From the NCBI GenBank assembly GCA_025358295.1, contig JANYJY010000012.1, positions 1 to 43,070 on the forward strand: a DNA stretch of 43,070 bases, in the 5' to 3' direction. Position 1 is the stretch's first letter. Each line of letters starts with the position of its first letter. The notes beneath the pieces were generated by a model that was given only the letters and a program-made list of their open reading frames with translations, was not told where the DNA came from and ran no database searches. Both the position numbers and the translations under genes were made by a program. This document shows positions 8,252 to 16,327 of this stretch, in pieces. The DNA is from Gammaproteobacteria bacterium. GTDB lineage: Bacteria > Pseudomonadota > Gammaproteobacteria > Steroidobacterales > Steroidobacteraceae.

Positions 8252-9298
8252 CTATTTGCCGCTCCACAGCGGATGGCCGCCCGACGTAATCTCCGAGACC
8301 CAGGTCTTCTTCACCTGCGCAATCAAGGGCGCCGGCAGCGGTACGTAATCAAGTTCGGCCGCCATACTAGCGCCATCCTTGTACGCCCAGGCAAAGAACT
8401 TCAATGCTTCGCCGACCGCGGCCGGATCGTCCGGCTGCTTGTACACCAAAATAAAGCTCGCGCCCGTGATCGGCCAGCTCTTGGCACCCGCTTGATCCGT
8501 CAGGATCAGATAGTAACTGTCGGCCTTTTCCCAATCGGCATTGCCCGCTGCGGCCTGAAAGCTCTCGGCACTGGGGGCCACCGAGGATCCCGCCTTGTTG
8601 GTGAGCATGCTGTACGCCATCTTATTCTGCTTGGCGTAAGCGTATTCGACATAGCCGATCGCCCCGTCGGTTTGGGTGGTCATGTTCGCGACCCCCTCAT
8701 TGCCCTTGGCGCCGATTCCGGTGGGCCATTGCACGGAAGAGTTCGCTCCGATGCTGCTCAAGAATTTCGGGCTGGACTTCGACAGGTAGTCAGAGAACAG
8801 GAAATTTGTGCCGGAACCGTCCGAGCGATACACCGGGGCGATCGCCGTGTTCGGCAACGCCAGCTTCGGATTCAAGCTCTTGATCTTCGGATCGTTCCAC
8901 AACGCGATCTCGCCCATATAGATGCTGGCGATGGTCGCACCATCGAGGTGCAACTGGCCGGGTTGGATTCCCTTGATGTTCACCACCGGCACGACGCCGC
9001 CGATGATCATCGGAAATTGGAGCAGGCCTGCGGCTTTCAAGTCATCCGGCTTCAACGGCATGTCCGAAGCACCGAAGGTGACCGTCTTGGCCTTGATCTG
9101 TTTGATGCCGCCGCCCGAACCGATGGACTGATAGTTGAGCCCGACATTCGTCAGCTTCTTATAAGAGTCCGCCCATTTGGCGTAGATCGGATACGGGAAA
9201 GTGGCCCCGGCACCCGAGATGTCCGCGGCAACTGCCGACAGACCGAATGATAAGGCGGCGGTGGCAACTAACAGCCGCGCTGAGTTCTTTAAATGCAT
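8252..9298 (-). CDS. pstS: Periplasmic phosphate-binding protein PstS
   Basis: 348 residues with a cleavable signal peptide of about 24 residues (ending SAVAA) and no lipobox cysteine, so it is a soluble periplasmic protein. Phosphate-binding motifs of PstS are visible: ADISGAGATFPYPIYAKW at the mature N-terminus, SGGGIKQI, the DMPL segment and RSDGSGTNFLFSDYL. It hands phosphate to PstCA. It is the first gene of the operon; GGAG lies seven bases before the ATG and a Pho box lies at 9380-9397. It is divergent from a porin that has its own Pho box. Confidence 0.97.
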   Translation of the reverse strand: MHLKNSARLLVATAALSFGLSAVAADISGAGATFPYPIYAKWADSYKKLTNVGLNYQSIGSGGGIKQIKAKTVTFGASDMPLKPDDLKAAGLLQFPMIIGGVVPVVNIKGIQPGQLHLDGATIASIYMGEIALWNDPKIKSLNPKLALPNTAIAPVYRSDGSGTNFLFSDYLSKSSPKFLSSIGANSSVQWPTGIGAKGNEGVANMTTQTDGAIGYVEYAYAKQNKMAYSMLTNKAGSSVAPSAESFQAAAGNADWEKADSYYLILTDQAGAKSWPITGASFILVYKQPDDPAAVGEALKFFAWAYKDGASMAAELDYVPLPAPLIAQVKKTWVSEITSGGHPLWSGK

Positions 9299-9363
9299 GC
9301 TCGCTCCACTGTGGTAACTGAAGGCTCCGGTTCGACTGCAGTCGAAGGCGTTCTCGTGCCGTC

Positions 9364-9397
9364 ATTGTCGGTAGAGAATGTGACATTTTTGTGACAG
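9364..9397 (-). promoter_or_regulatory. Pho box and -10 of the pst operon
   Basis: On the minus strand CTGTCAC-AAAA-ATGTCAC (9397-9380) fits the PhoB site of two 7-bp repeats separated by 4 bp. A -10-like GACAAT (9369-9364) lies exactly 10 bp downstream, the PhoB-activated arrangement in which the Pho box replaces the -35. A further single repeat TTGTCAC lies upstream at 9477-9471. Confidence 0.85.
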
Positions 9398-9603
9398 AGG
9401 ATGATATTTGCGACTGATACCGGCAGTTTTGTCGGAGTCCACTCCCGTGGCGATTGATTGTTGTTAAAATGTGACAATCGATATATTCACCAGGATATAG
9501 CGCGCGGTAACCAGTATACTCAATATGAGCTTATGCACATTCGTTAGTAAGCAGCCGGCGGCTGTTAAGGCACTATACGCCCGGCAATTGCGACGAATTG
9601 CAC

Positions 9604-9637
9604 GTGTCATACGATTGTCATATATCCCGTGTAAATT
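9604..9637 (+). promoter_or_regulatory. Pho box and -10 of the porin gene
   Basis: GTGTCAT-ACGA-TTGTCAT at 9604-9621 is a two-repeat PhoB site on the plus strand. A -10-like TAAATT lies at 9632-9637, again 10 bp downstream. The porin start codon is about 70 bp further on. This places the porin in the Pho regulon by the same geometry as pstS and phoB. Confidence 0.8.
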
Positions 9638-9706
9638 TCGCCACCTAGCGTAAGGCGCGTTCCACGTCGCGTTGCGTTAATAAGACGTTATTAAGGAGTT
9701 CGATCC

Positions 9707-10948
9707 ATGTCCAAGCCGATTTTGTCCGCCCTAGCCGTTGCCGGCTGCGGGTTGTCCCTGGCCGCTCATGCCGACGTGGAAGTCGCCCCGAGCACGACCG
9801 TAGGCAGCCGGGCATACTTCGATTTCAGCAACATCTCCAATCAACAGAACTCGAATCTGTCGAATTCTCTCGACGTTGTGCCCTCGGGCACCGGCTTCGA
9901 CATCAAACGGTTTTACCTGTTCGTCGACCACAAATTCAATGATGTTTGGTCAGCGAATATCACGACCGACGCGCAGTACGTGGCGGCCCCGGCGACGATC
10001 ACCTCGACGACCACCGTCAAGAACGGAGTCACCACCACCACCTCGACAACCAACACCAGCAACAGCGGCAGCGTCACCGAACTCTTCATCAAGAAGTTGT
10101 ACCTGCAGGCTAAGCTCAACGATGCGTTCATCGTTCGTGGCGGCGCGTATGACATGCCCTGGGCGCCGTTTGTCGAATCCCTGTACGGCTACCGTTGGGT
10201 GGAGAAGACCGCAACCGACCGCTTGGGATTTGCCAACACCGCAGATTGGGGCTTGAACGCCGGCGGTAAACTCGGCGGCACGGGCTTGAGCTATTCGGTT
10301 TCGGCGGTCAACGGCGGCGGATTCAAGAATCCCACTCGCACCAAGACAGTCGATGTGGAAGCGCGCCTATCGTACGTGCCGCTTCCCGGCCTCACCATCG
10401 GCGTGGGCGGGTACACCGGCCATCTGGGCCAGGTAAACGTCAACAACGAGAACTTCGATAAGAACACCGCGACGCGCTGGGATCTGGCCATCGGCTACAC
10501 CATCGCGGGCTTCAAAGTCGGCGGCGAATACTACGATGCGAAGAACTACAAGACAGTCAACAACATCAATGCGGCCGTTTACGGCAGCTCGGCGGTGGTC
10601 GCCTCTTCGATCACCGGCGTGGTTCCGCACGACGAAGCCAAGGGTGGATCCGTTTGGGCCTCCTACAACTTTACCGAGCAGTATTCAGTGTTTGCGCGCG
10701 CCGACAGCACCAAACTGAGCGAAAACGTTTCGCCCGACCTGAAGGACACCTATTTCAACATCGGCGTGGCGTACAAGCCCATCAAGAGCGTCGATCTCGG
10801 CTTGGTCTACAAGAACGAGAAAGTGCAACATGGCACGGCGACCATCAGCGGTGCCGATGCCAACGGAAACTTTATCATCGGCGGCAGCAACTCGGCCAAC
10901 GACGGCAAGTTCTCTGAAGTTGGTATTTACTGCCAGTGGGTATTCTAA
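9707..10948 (+). CDS. Outer-membrane porin, predicted Pho-regulated (phosphate-type)
   Basis: 413 residues with a signal peptide of about 22 residues (ending AAHA). The rest alternates short amphipathic strands with polar loops and ends QWVF, the C-terminal aromatic signature recognised by the Bam machinery. Strand-like stretches such as RFYLFVDHKFND, LSYSVSAVNGGGF, VGGEYYDAKNY and VDLGLVYKNEK support a general trimeric-type porin. A Thr/Ser-rich low-complexity loop (about residues 95-125) is unusual. A Pho box with -10 lies upstream and the gene diverges from pstS, so phosphate or polyphosphate uptake across the outer membrane is the likely role. Similarity to OprP/OprO is not demonstrated here. 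AAGGAG precedes the ATG and a strong hairpin follows the gene. Confidence 0.85.
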   Translation: MSKPILSALAVAGCGLSLAAHADVEVAPSTTVGSRAYFDFSNISNQQNSNLSNSLDVVPSGTGFDIKRFYLFVDHKFNDVWSANITTDAQYVAAPATITSTTTVKNGVTTTTSTTNTSNSGSVTELFIKKLYLQAKLNDAFIVRGGAYDMPWAPFVESLYGYRWVEKTATDRLGFANTADWGLNAGGKLGGTGLSYSVSAVNGGGFKNPTRTKTVDVEARLSYVPLPGLTIGVGGYTGHLGQVNVNNENFDKNTATRWDLAIGYTIAGFKVGGEYYDAKNYKTVNNINAAVYGSSAVVASSITGVVPHDEAKGGSVWASYNFTEQYSVFARADSTKLSENVSPDLKDTYFNIGVAYKPIKSVDLGLVYKNEKVQHGTATISGADANGNFIIGGSNSANDGKFSEVGIYCQWVF

Positions 10949-10989
10949 TCCCCGCAGACGCGTGAGCTTACGCGTGAGTTGATTGCGCT

Positions 10990-11024
10990 CCGGCGCCGCC
11001 AGACAGCATGGCGGCGCCGGTTTG
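10990..11024 (+). terminator. Hairpin terminator after the porin gene
   Basis: A perfect 12-bp inverted repeat ccggcgccgcca (10990-11001) and its complement (11009-11020) enclose a 7-base loop and are followed by TTTGCGTT. It lies between the convergent ends of the porin gene and dapE. The T-run is short, so it is a good but imperfect intrinsic terminator. Confidence 0.7.
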
Positions 11025-11026
11025 CG

Positions 11027-12175
11027 TTATGAAGCCAGCAACAGTTCCAGAGTCCGAAAGTACAATCGGTGCAGCCGATCGATGTCCGCCACTCGCACGC
11101 ATTCGTTGACTTTGTGAATGGTTTGATTGACGACGCCGAGCTCGATGACTTGCGCGCCCATCGGCGCAATGAAACGACCGTCCGAAGTGCCGCCGCCGGT
11201 CGATAATTTCGGGGTGAGCTGCAATTGCTCCTGCACGGCGCGGCTCGCAGCAGCCGACAGCTCCCCGGCGGACGTCAGAAAGGGGTAACCGGAAATGAAC
11301 CACTCCAGCGAGTAGTTGACGCGATGCCGCCGCAACAGCTCCTCGACCACGGCCTTCAGCCCGTCGACCGTCTGCTCCGTGCAAAAGCGCAGATTAAAGC
11401 GTGCCTTCAATTCTCCGGGAATGACATTGGGTGCGCCGGTGCCGGCGGATATATTCGATACCTGAAAGGTCGTCGGCTGAAAGTGCTCGTTGCCCTGATC
11501 CCAGGCTCGCGTCACGAGTTCAGTCAGCGCGGGCGCCACGGCGTGTACCGGGTTATCGGCAAATTGCGGGTAGGCGATGTGGCCCTGGATGCCGTGAACC
11601 GTGAGACGACCGCTCAAGCTGCCGCGGCGGCCGATCTTGATGGTGTCGCCCAGAACGGTCTCGCTCGATGGCTCCCCGACCAGACACCAATCGATGCGCT
11701 CGTCACGCTCGCGCAGCACCTCGACCACTCGACGCGTGCCGTCGACCGAGGGCCCTTCTTCGTCGCTGGTGATCAAGAAGGCGATCGTGCCGCGATGCGC
11801 CGGATGCGTTGCGACAAATTCCTCGCAGGCCGTCACCATGGCCGCGAGGCCGCTTTTCATGTCGGCCGCGCCGCGTCCATACAAGACGTCATCTTTGATG
11901 AAGGGCTGAAAGGGATCGCTGTGCCACTCGTCCACGGGTCCCGAGGGTACGACGTCGGTATGTCCGGCAAAACAAAATACCGGCCCGCCCTTGCCTCGCT
12001 TTGCCCAGAAATTGTCCACCGGCCCGAAGCGCAAATTGTCCACCGAGAAACCGATGGCTTCGAGCCGCTGGATCATCAGGGCCTGGCAGCCGCCGTCGAT
12101 TGGGCTCACCGATGCTCGTGCGATCAAATCCTCGGTCAGTCTTAGGGTGGCGGACTTCGCCCGGCCGTTCGCCAT
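11027..12175 (-). CDS. dapE: Succinyl-diaminopimelate desuccinylase DapE
   Basis: 382 residues from the ATG at 12175, close to the usual 375-380; a longer reading upstream overlaps dsbB and is unlikely. DapE hydrolyses N-succinyl-LL-diaminopimelate to LL-diaminopimelate for lysine and peptidoglycan synthesis in the cytosol. Di-zinc and catalytic residues are visible: [10 protein letters not shown] (H72, D74), [10 protein letters not shown] (D105), TSDEEGPS (E139/E140), GEPSSE, and the C-terminal GGTSDGRF and NQTIHKVNE. Its ATG overlaps the dsbB stop by one base (TGATG), so it is coupled to dsbB and lies last in the phoU-dsbB-dapE run. Confidence 0.96.
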   Translation of the reverse strand: MANGRAKSATLRLTEDLIARASVSPIDGGCQALMIQRLEAIGFSVDNLRFGPVDNFWAKRGKGGPVFCFAGHTDVVPSGPVDEWHSDPFQPFIKDDVLYGRGAADMKSGLAAMVTACEEFVATHPAHRGTIAFLITSDEEGPSVDGTRRVVEVLRERDERIDWCLVGEPSSETVLGDTIKIGRRGSLSGRLTVHGIQGHIAYPQFADNPVHAVAPALTELVTRAWDQGNEHFQPTTFQVSNISAGTGAPNVIPGELKARFNLRFCTEQTVDGLKAVVEELLRRHRVNYSLEWFISGYPFLTSAGELSAAASRAVQEQLQLTPKLSTGGGTSDGRFIAPMGAQVIELGVVNQTIHKVNECVRVADIDRLHRLYFRTLELLLAS

Positions 12176-12675
12176 CAGAAACGCAGTACCGGTGCCTGGT
12201 GCCGCAGGTTGATCCACAGCCCGTAGACGCCCAACCCGAGAGCCGCGATCAGCACCCAACCCGGCATCGCCAGCCCAAGAAAAGTCCAGGTCACTTTCGC
12301 GCACTCACCGGAGCCGGTGAGCACCTTGACCAGCACCTCACTCAAGGAAAACACCTTGAGCATGAAATCGAGCGAGGCTCCGCAGGCTGGGACGCTGCCC
12401 TCGGGCAGATGTTGTATGTAGAGGTGCCGAATGGCGACCCCGGCGGTGGCCAGCGAGGCGAGGGCAAGCAGCGACGCATATGCGCGTCGACCCAACCCCA
12501 CCGGATCGTGCGTGGCGGCGATTAGGAATACCGCGCCGATCGCAAACACCCCCACGCGCTGAAAAATGCACAGCGGACAAGGCTCAAGATGCAATATCAC
12601 TTGGGCATAGTATGCATAGGCCAGAAGGCCGAGCGTGACCGCGCATCCAAGCAAGTTTCCCCAACGCCTGCTCAT
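12175..12675 (-). CDS. dsbB: Disulfide bond formation protein DsbB
   Basis: 166 residues with four membrane segments. The two redox cysteine pairs are present: CPLC (C33, C36) in the first periplasmic loop, and C98 and C125 in the second (VPACGAS and GECAKV). DsbB reoxidises DsbA and passes electrons to quinone in the inner membrane. The ATG at 12675 overlaps the phoU stop by one base, as dapE does with dsbB; any longer reading runs inside phoU in another frame. No dsbA is in the window. Confidence 0.94.
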   Translation of the reverse strand: MSRRWGNLLGCAVTLGLLAYAYYAQVILHLEPCPLCIFQRVGVFAIGAVFLIAATHDPVGLGRRAYASLLALASLATAGVAIRHLYIQHLPEGSVPACGASLDFMLKVFSLSEVLVKVLTGSGECAKVTWTFLGLAMPGWVLIAALGLGVYGLWINLRHQAPVLRF

Positions 12676-13409
12676 CAGCTGCGCGTCAGCGCCTGCGCCG
12701 CATCGATTTGCTTGGCGACATCCTCGAGCGAAGTATGGCGGATATCCTTGCCGTGAACCATGTAAATCACATACTCGCAAATGTTCTTCGCGTGATCCCC
12801 GATGCGTTCCAGGGCCCGCACGATCCACATGATCTCCAGGGCGCGCCGGATGGTTCGCGGGTCCTCCATCATGAAGGTCATGCATTGGCGTTGGATGGCT
12901 TCGTATTCTTCGTCCACCATCTTGTCCTCTCTGGCGGTGCGCAAGGCTGCCAGAGAGTCCATGCGCGCAAAGGCATCCAGGGCATCGTGCACCATTCCGG
13001 CGACTTGGCGTCCGAGATGTTTGACTTCGCGGTACTTATCCGCGGGCCGTTCCATGGTCGCGAGCCGCGAGGCGATGTAACCGATTTTCTCGCCCTCGTC
13101 GCCGATGCGCTCGAGGTCGGTGATGGTCTTGATGATGGCGACGATGACCCGCAGGTCCCCTGCCGCCGGTGCGCGGATCGCCAGAATGCGGCTGCACTCC
13201 TCGTCGATCGAGACTTCCATCCCGTTCACTTTATAGTCATCCGTTGCCACCGACTCGCCCAGGCGGCTGTCGCCCTCGACCAGGGCCGTGATCGCCTTAT
13301 GCAGCTGCTGCTCCACGAAACCGCCCATCTGCAGCACTTGGTTGCGGACTTTTTCCAGGTCCTCGTTGAAGCGACGTGAGATATGGTGGGTGAGGTCAGC
13401 CGTTTCCAT
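12675..13409 (-). CDS. phoU: Phosphate-signalling regulator PhoU
   Basis: 244 residues, normal length, composed of two three-helix bundles. The paired metal-site motifs are visible: IKTITDLERIGDEGEKIG in the first half and IVRALERIGDHAKNICEYVIY in the second. PhoU links PstSCAB to PhoR and turns off PhoB when phosphate is plentiful; it works at the inner face of the membrane. Unlike the E. coli arrangement it is not at the end of the pst operon but follows phoR by 117 bp and leads into dsbB and dapE. TAAGG precedes the ATG by about 8 bases. Confidence 0.96.
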   Translation of the reverse strand: METADLTHHISRRFNEDLEKVRNQVLQMGGFVEQQLHKAITALVEGDSRLGESVATDDYKVNGMEVSIDEECSRILAIRAPAAGDLRVIVAIIKTITDLERIGDEGEKIGYIASRLATMERPADKYREVKHLGRQVAGMVHDALDAFARMDSLAALRTAREDKMVDEEYEAIQRQCMTFMMEDPRTIRRALEIMWIVRALERIGDHAKNICEYVIYMVHGKDIRHTSLEDVAKQIDAAQALTRS

Positions 13410-13526
13410 AATAATTACCTTAGAGCTCGAAACCTAGGAACATTCAAATATCGTCCGCGACGCTCGCGCGCATTCATGTACATCCGATTACACCACACGT
13501 CAACTCCGCGCACGATAAATGTGACG
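13410..13526. other. phoR-phoU intergenic region
   Basis: 117 bp on the path from phoR to phoU. No two-repeat Pho box was found. It contains a TGACGTCA palindrome near the phoR end (about 13521-13528) and, on the minus strand, a TTGACG with a poor TACATG 17 bp later, a weak promoter candidate. phoU may be read through from phoB or have its own promoter. Confidence 0.35.
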
Positions 13527-14840
13527 TCAGGCACTCGCAGCCGCGGGCACGGTCTGTTGCCAGATCCGCGCCGAGGGGAAGTGGCAGGTAAACGTGCTGC
13601 CCTTGCCTTCGGTGCTTTGCACGTCAAGCCAGCCGCCGTGCCTCTGCAGGGCGTGCTTGACGATGGCAAGACCCAGGCCGGAGCCGCCCTGCCCGCGCGA
13701 GCGGCCCGCGTCCACACGATAAAATCGCTCGGTCAGCCGCGGAATATGCTCCGCGGGAATGCCGATGCCGCTGTCGATGACCGAAAAATACGCGCCATCG
13801 GCATCGGTCCACCAGCGCATCCGCACCGTGCCTTCAGCCAGGGTGTACTTCATACCGTTCACCAAGAGATTAGTGAACGCGGATTCGATTTCATGTCCCG
13901 CACCGAACAAGCCGTCCGCGGTATCCAGCTCGAGCAAGATCTGGCGCGGCCGCTCGGCCGCCGCCAGCGCATCGCGATGCAGGCGCTCCAGCATGCTCGG
14001 CACATCGATCGCATCGCGCGGCGCCTCGCCGTCCGTCGACTCCATGCGCGACAGAACCAACAGGTCGGCGATGATGGCGTTCATACGCTGGGCCTGTGCA
14101 CGCATGTCCCTTATCGGCCCCGACCACGCGGCGTCGATGGAGGGATCGTCCGCCAAGGTATCTAGGTACCCCGAAATCACCGTCAAGGGAGTGCGCAATT
14201 CATGCGATGCATTGGCGACGAAATCCTTGCGCATCGCCTCCAGGCGCATTTGCCGCGTCACATCGCGCACCAGCAGCAGCGACTGGCCGCCGCCGTACGG
14301 AACCACCTGCAGCGCCAGATACAAGTCGACATGCGCGGGCGGGCGTATCACCAGGGGCATGGCGAAATCGTCGCCGTGCAGGTACAGCACAAATTCCGGC
14401 GTACGGATCAGGTTGTCGATTCGCAGGCCGACATCGATCGGACGTTTGAGTCCCAGCAAATGTGCCGCCTGGCGATTGAACCAGACGATTTCGCGCTGGG
14501 TGCTCAGAATGATGACGCCGTCGGGCAGCGCCGCGGTCGAGCGGCGCAATTCGCGAAACAGCTGTATCAGGCGTTGCTTGTGGAACTGCTTGCGCCGGTG
14601 CAGACGAACGACTTGCGCCACAATGTCGCCCCAAATCCCACCCAGATCGGGCGGATCCATTTGCGAGCGTAGACGCAGCCATCGATCCAGACGATACAGG
14701 GTCAGCAGCTGCCAACCGAGGTACAAGCAGGCGGCGAACAGAATCCACAGCCAAATGGGCCCTATCAGCAGGCCGAGGCACAGACCCAACACCAGAATGC
14801 CCGCGAGCCGCGCGAGCGCGAAAGTCCACATCGCTGCCAT
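13527..14840 (-). CDS. phoR: Phosphate-regulon sensor histidine kinase PhoR
   Basis: 437 residues. Two N-terminal membrane helices (about 8-27 and 29-48) form a hairpin with almost no periplasmic part, as in PhoR. A PAS domain follows (about 96-195, LPDGVIILSTQREIVWFNRQ), then HisKA with the phospho-acceptor H213 in NASHELRTPL, and HATPase with the N box (FTNLLVNGMKYT) and G boxes (DSGIGIP, GGSGLGLAIVKHAL). It phosphorylates PhoB when phosphate is scarce. It starts 22 bp after the phoB stop. Confidence 0.96.
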   Translation of the reverse strand: MAAMWTFALARLAGILVLGLCLGLLIGPIWLWILFAACLYLGWQLLTLYRLDRWLRLRSQMDPPDLGGIWGDIVAQVVRLHRRKQFHKQRLIQLFRELRRSTAALPDGVIILSTQREIVWFNRQAAHLLGLKRPIDVGLRIDNLIRTPEFVLYLHGDDFAMPLVIRPPAHVDLYLALQVVPYGGGQSLLLVRDVTRQMRLEAMRKDFVANASHELRTPLTVISGYLDTLADDPSIDAAWSGPIRDMRAQAQRMNAIIADLLVLSRMESTDGEAPRDAIDVPSMLERLHRDALAAAERPRQILLELDTADGLFGAGHEIESAFTNLLVNGMKYTLAEGTVRMRWWTDADGAYFSVIDSGIGIPAEHIPRLTERFYRVDAGRSRGQGGSGLGLAIVKHALQRHGGWLDVQSTEGKGSTFTCHFPSARIWQQTVPAAASA

Positions 14841-14862
14841 TGACTAGTCGCGCCCGCCCTCC

Positions 14863-15558
14863 TTAAGCATCTCGGGTCGAAAACCGATAACCGGCGCCCC
14901 GCACCGTCTGCACCAAGCGCTCCAGCAGGAAGGGCTCGAGGGCCTTGCGCAGCCGGCGGATGTGCACATCCACTGTACGCTCTTCCACATAGGTGTTGCC
15001 GCCCCAGACACGATCGAGCAGCTGGCCGCGTGAAAACACCCGTTCGGGATGGGTCATAAAGAAATGCAGTAGGCGATATTCCGTGGGTCCCAGCGCAATT
15101 TCGCGCTCGCCCGCACTCACGCGATGGCTCGAGTCATCAAGCCGCAGACCGTCGGCCTCGACCACATCGGCCGCACCAGCGGGCGCCGCGCGCCTCAACA
15201 CCGCCTGGATGCGAGCCAGCAGCTCTCTGGGAGAAAACGGCTTGGTGATGTAATCATCCGCCCCCCCCTCGAGTCCGCCCACCTTGTCCTGCTCTTCGGC
15301 GCGCGCCGTGAGCATGATGACGGGAATCTCTTCGGTGTCCTTGGCGCGCTTCAGCGAGCGGGTCAGCTCTAGCCCGCTCATATCCGGCAACATCCAATCC
15401 ACCAGCATGAGATCGGGCCGCACATCGACGATTCGGGCCCTCGCCTCGCGGCAATCCTCCGCCTCCCGAACTTCATAGCCCGCGCGCCGCAAGCCGAATG
15501 CGACCATGTCACGAATCGCTTTTTCGTCTTCGACTATGAGGATGCGCTTAGCTGTCAT
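14863..15558 (-). CDS. phoB: Phosphate-regulon response regulator PhoB
   Basis: 231 residues. The receiver domain has E10/D11, phospho-acceptor D54 ([12 protein letters not shown]), T84 and K106 (TKPFSP). The C-terminal winged helix of the OmpR/PhoB type contains [14 protein letters not shown] and [13 protein letters not shown]. It binds Pho boxes and recruits sigma-70. A consensus Pho box at 15608-15625 with a -10 of TGTAAT indicates autoregulation. It is the first gene of phoB-phoR. Confidence 0.97.
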   Translation of the reverse strand: MTAKRILIVEDEKAIRDMVAFGLRRAGYEVREAEDCREARARIVDVRPDLMLVDWMLPDMSGLELTRSLKRAKDTEEIPVIMLTARAEEQDKVGGLEGGADDYITKPFSPRELLARIQAVLRRAAPAGAADVVEADGLRLDDSSHRVSAGEREIALGPTEYRLLHFFMTHPERVFSRGQLLDRVWGGNTYVEERTVDVHIRRLRKALEPFLLERLVQTVRGAGYRFSTRDA

Positions 15559-15591
15559 GTACTTCTAGTCCGTTGATTCCGTTAGCCCACT

Positions 15592-15625
15592 ATTACAACG
15601 TTCGCTTGTGACAGTTCCATGACAG
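15592..15625 (-). promoter_or_regulatory. Pho box and -10 of phoBR
   Basis: On the minus strand CTGTCAT-GGAA-CTGTCAC (15625-15608) matches the PhoB consensus in both 7-bp repeats. The -10 TGTAAT (15597-15592, 5 of 6 to TATAAT) is exactly 10 bp downstream. The Pho box falls in the gap after the tsaB stop, so phoB has its own promoter apart from the genes upstream. Confidence 0.88.
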
Positions 15626-15628
15626 GGC

Positions 15629-16324
15629 TCATTGCCGCTTGGATTGGCGCCGCTCCGCCTCGGTCAGGGCAACTTTATCGCGTATATAAAGAGGCCTTAA
15701 GTCGGCCGGATCGACTCCCTCCCCCCGACCTAGGCGCAGCGCCCCCAGCAACGCCATGTCGCGGGCATGGGGCAGAGCCTGGCTGTCACTGGGATCGATA
15801 TGCAAACCCGGGAGGCCTGACAAAGTCGGATACGCAGCAAAACCCCGGCCGATACCGCTGAACACCCCATTCGGCAGGACCACGCTCGCGGGCGGGCCGA
15901 CGCGGGGCGCACCCAAGGGCAGCAGACCGTGCGCGGGGTCGGCGGTGAAACATCCCCAATACACCTCCCCCATGCGCGCATCGAGACAGGCCAGAACCTG
16001 AGCAGAGCCGCGCCTCAAGGCCTGGTAAGCCAAGGCCTCCAGCGTACCGACCGGCACCACGCGAAGATTCGCGCCGAAGGCCAGCCCCTGAGCCACCGAC
16101 ACACTGATTCTCACGCCGGTGAAGGAGCCGGGACCAATGCTGGCGGCGATACCATCGAGCATGGACAACGACAACTGCGCCTCCGCCAAGACGGTATCGA
16201 CCATGCCGAGAATCTGCTGTGCGTGTGTCTTGCCGAGTTCCGCGAATCGGCCGATGGACTCCTCGCCGTCGAGCAACGCCACCGAGCAAGCCTCCGTCGC
16301 CGTGTCAAGAGCGAGTACGCGCAT
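15629..16324 (-). CDS. tsaB: tRNA threonylcarbamoyladenosine biosynthesis protein TsaB
   Basis: 231 residues. The N-terminus MRVLALDTATEACSVALLDG and the following HAQQILGMVD and SIGPGSFTGVRISVSVAQGL are the marks of TsaB, the non-catalytic partner of TsaD. With TsaE it makes t6A37 in tRNAs reading ANN codons. The HAQ segment lacks the metal-binding HxxxH of TsaD, as expected. It lies 3 bp after the helicase gene and probably belongs to the run that starts at 18796. Confidence 0.93.
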   Translation of the reverse strand: MRVLALDTATEACSVALLDGEESIGRFAELGKTHAQQILGMVDTVLAEAQLSLSMLDGIAASIGPGSFTGVRISVSVAQGLAFGANLRVVPVGTLEALAYQALRRGSAQVLACLDARMGEVYWGCFTADPAHGLLPLGAPRVGPPASVVLPNGVFSGIGRGFAAYPTLSGLPGLHIDPSDSQALPHARDMALLGALRLGRGEGVDPADLRPLYIRDKVALTEAERRQSKRQ

Positions 16325-16327
16325 GGC

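Larger units (their letters stand above)
9299..9706. other. Divergent intergenic region between pstS and the porin gene
   Basis: 408 bp without a gene. It is more AT-rich than its surroundings and holds two outward-facing Pho promoters (minus at 9364-9397, plus at 9604-9637) plus an extra TTGTCAC half-site (9477-9471). The porin ribosome-binding site AAGGAG lies at about 9692-9697. No RNA gene or open frame of note was seen in the middle part (9480-9600). Confidence 0.7.

Noticed and set aside
7780-8289. Plus-strand open frame rich in Gln/Arg/His
   Set aside because: It is the antisense of pstC, with composition typical of a reverse-complement shadow.
13410-13526. A fourth Pho box before phoU
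   Set aside because: TGACGTCACATTTATCG has one TGTCA-like half only and no second repeat at the right spacing.
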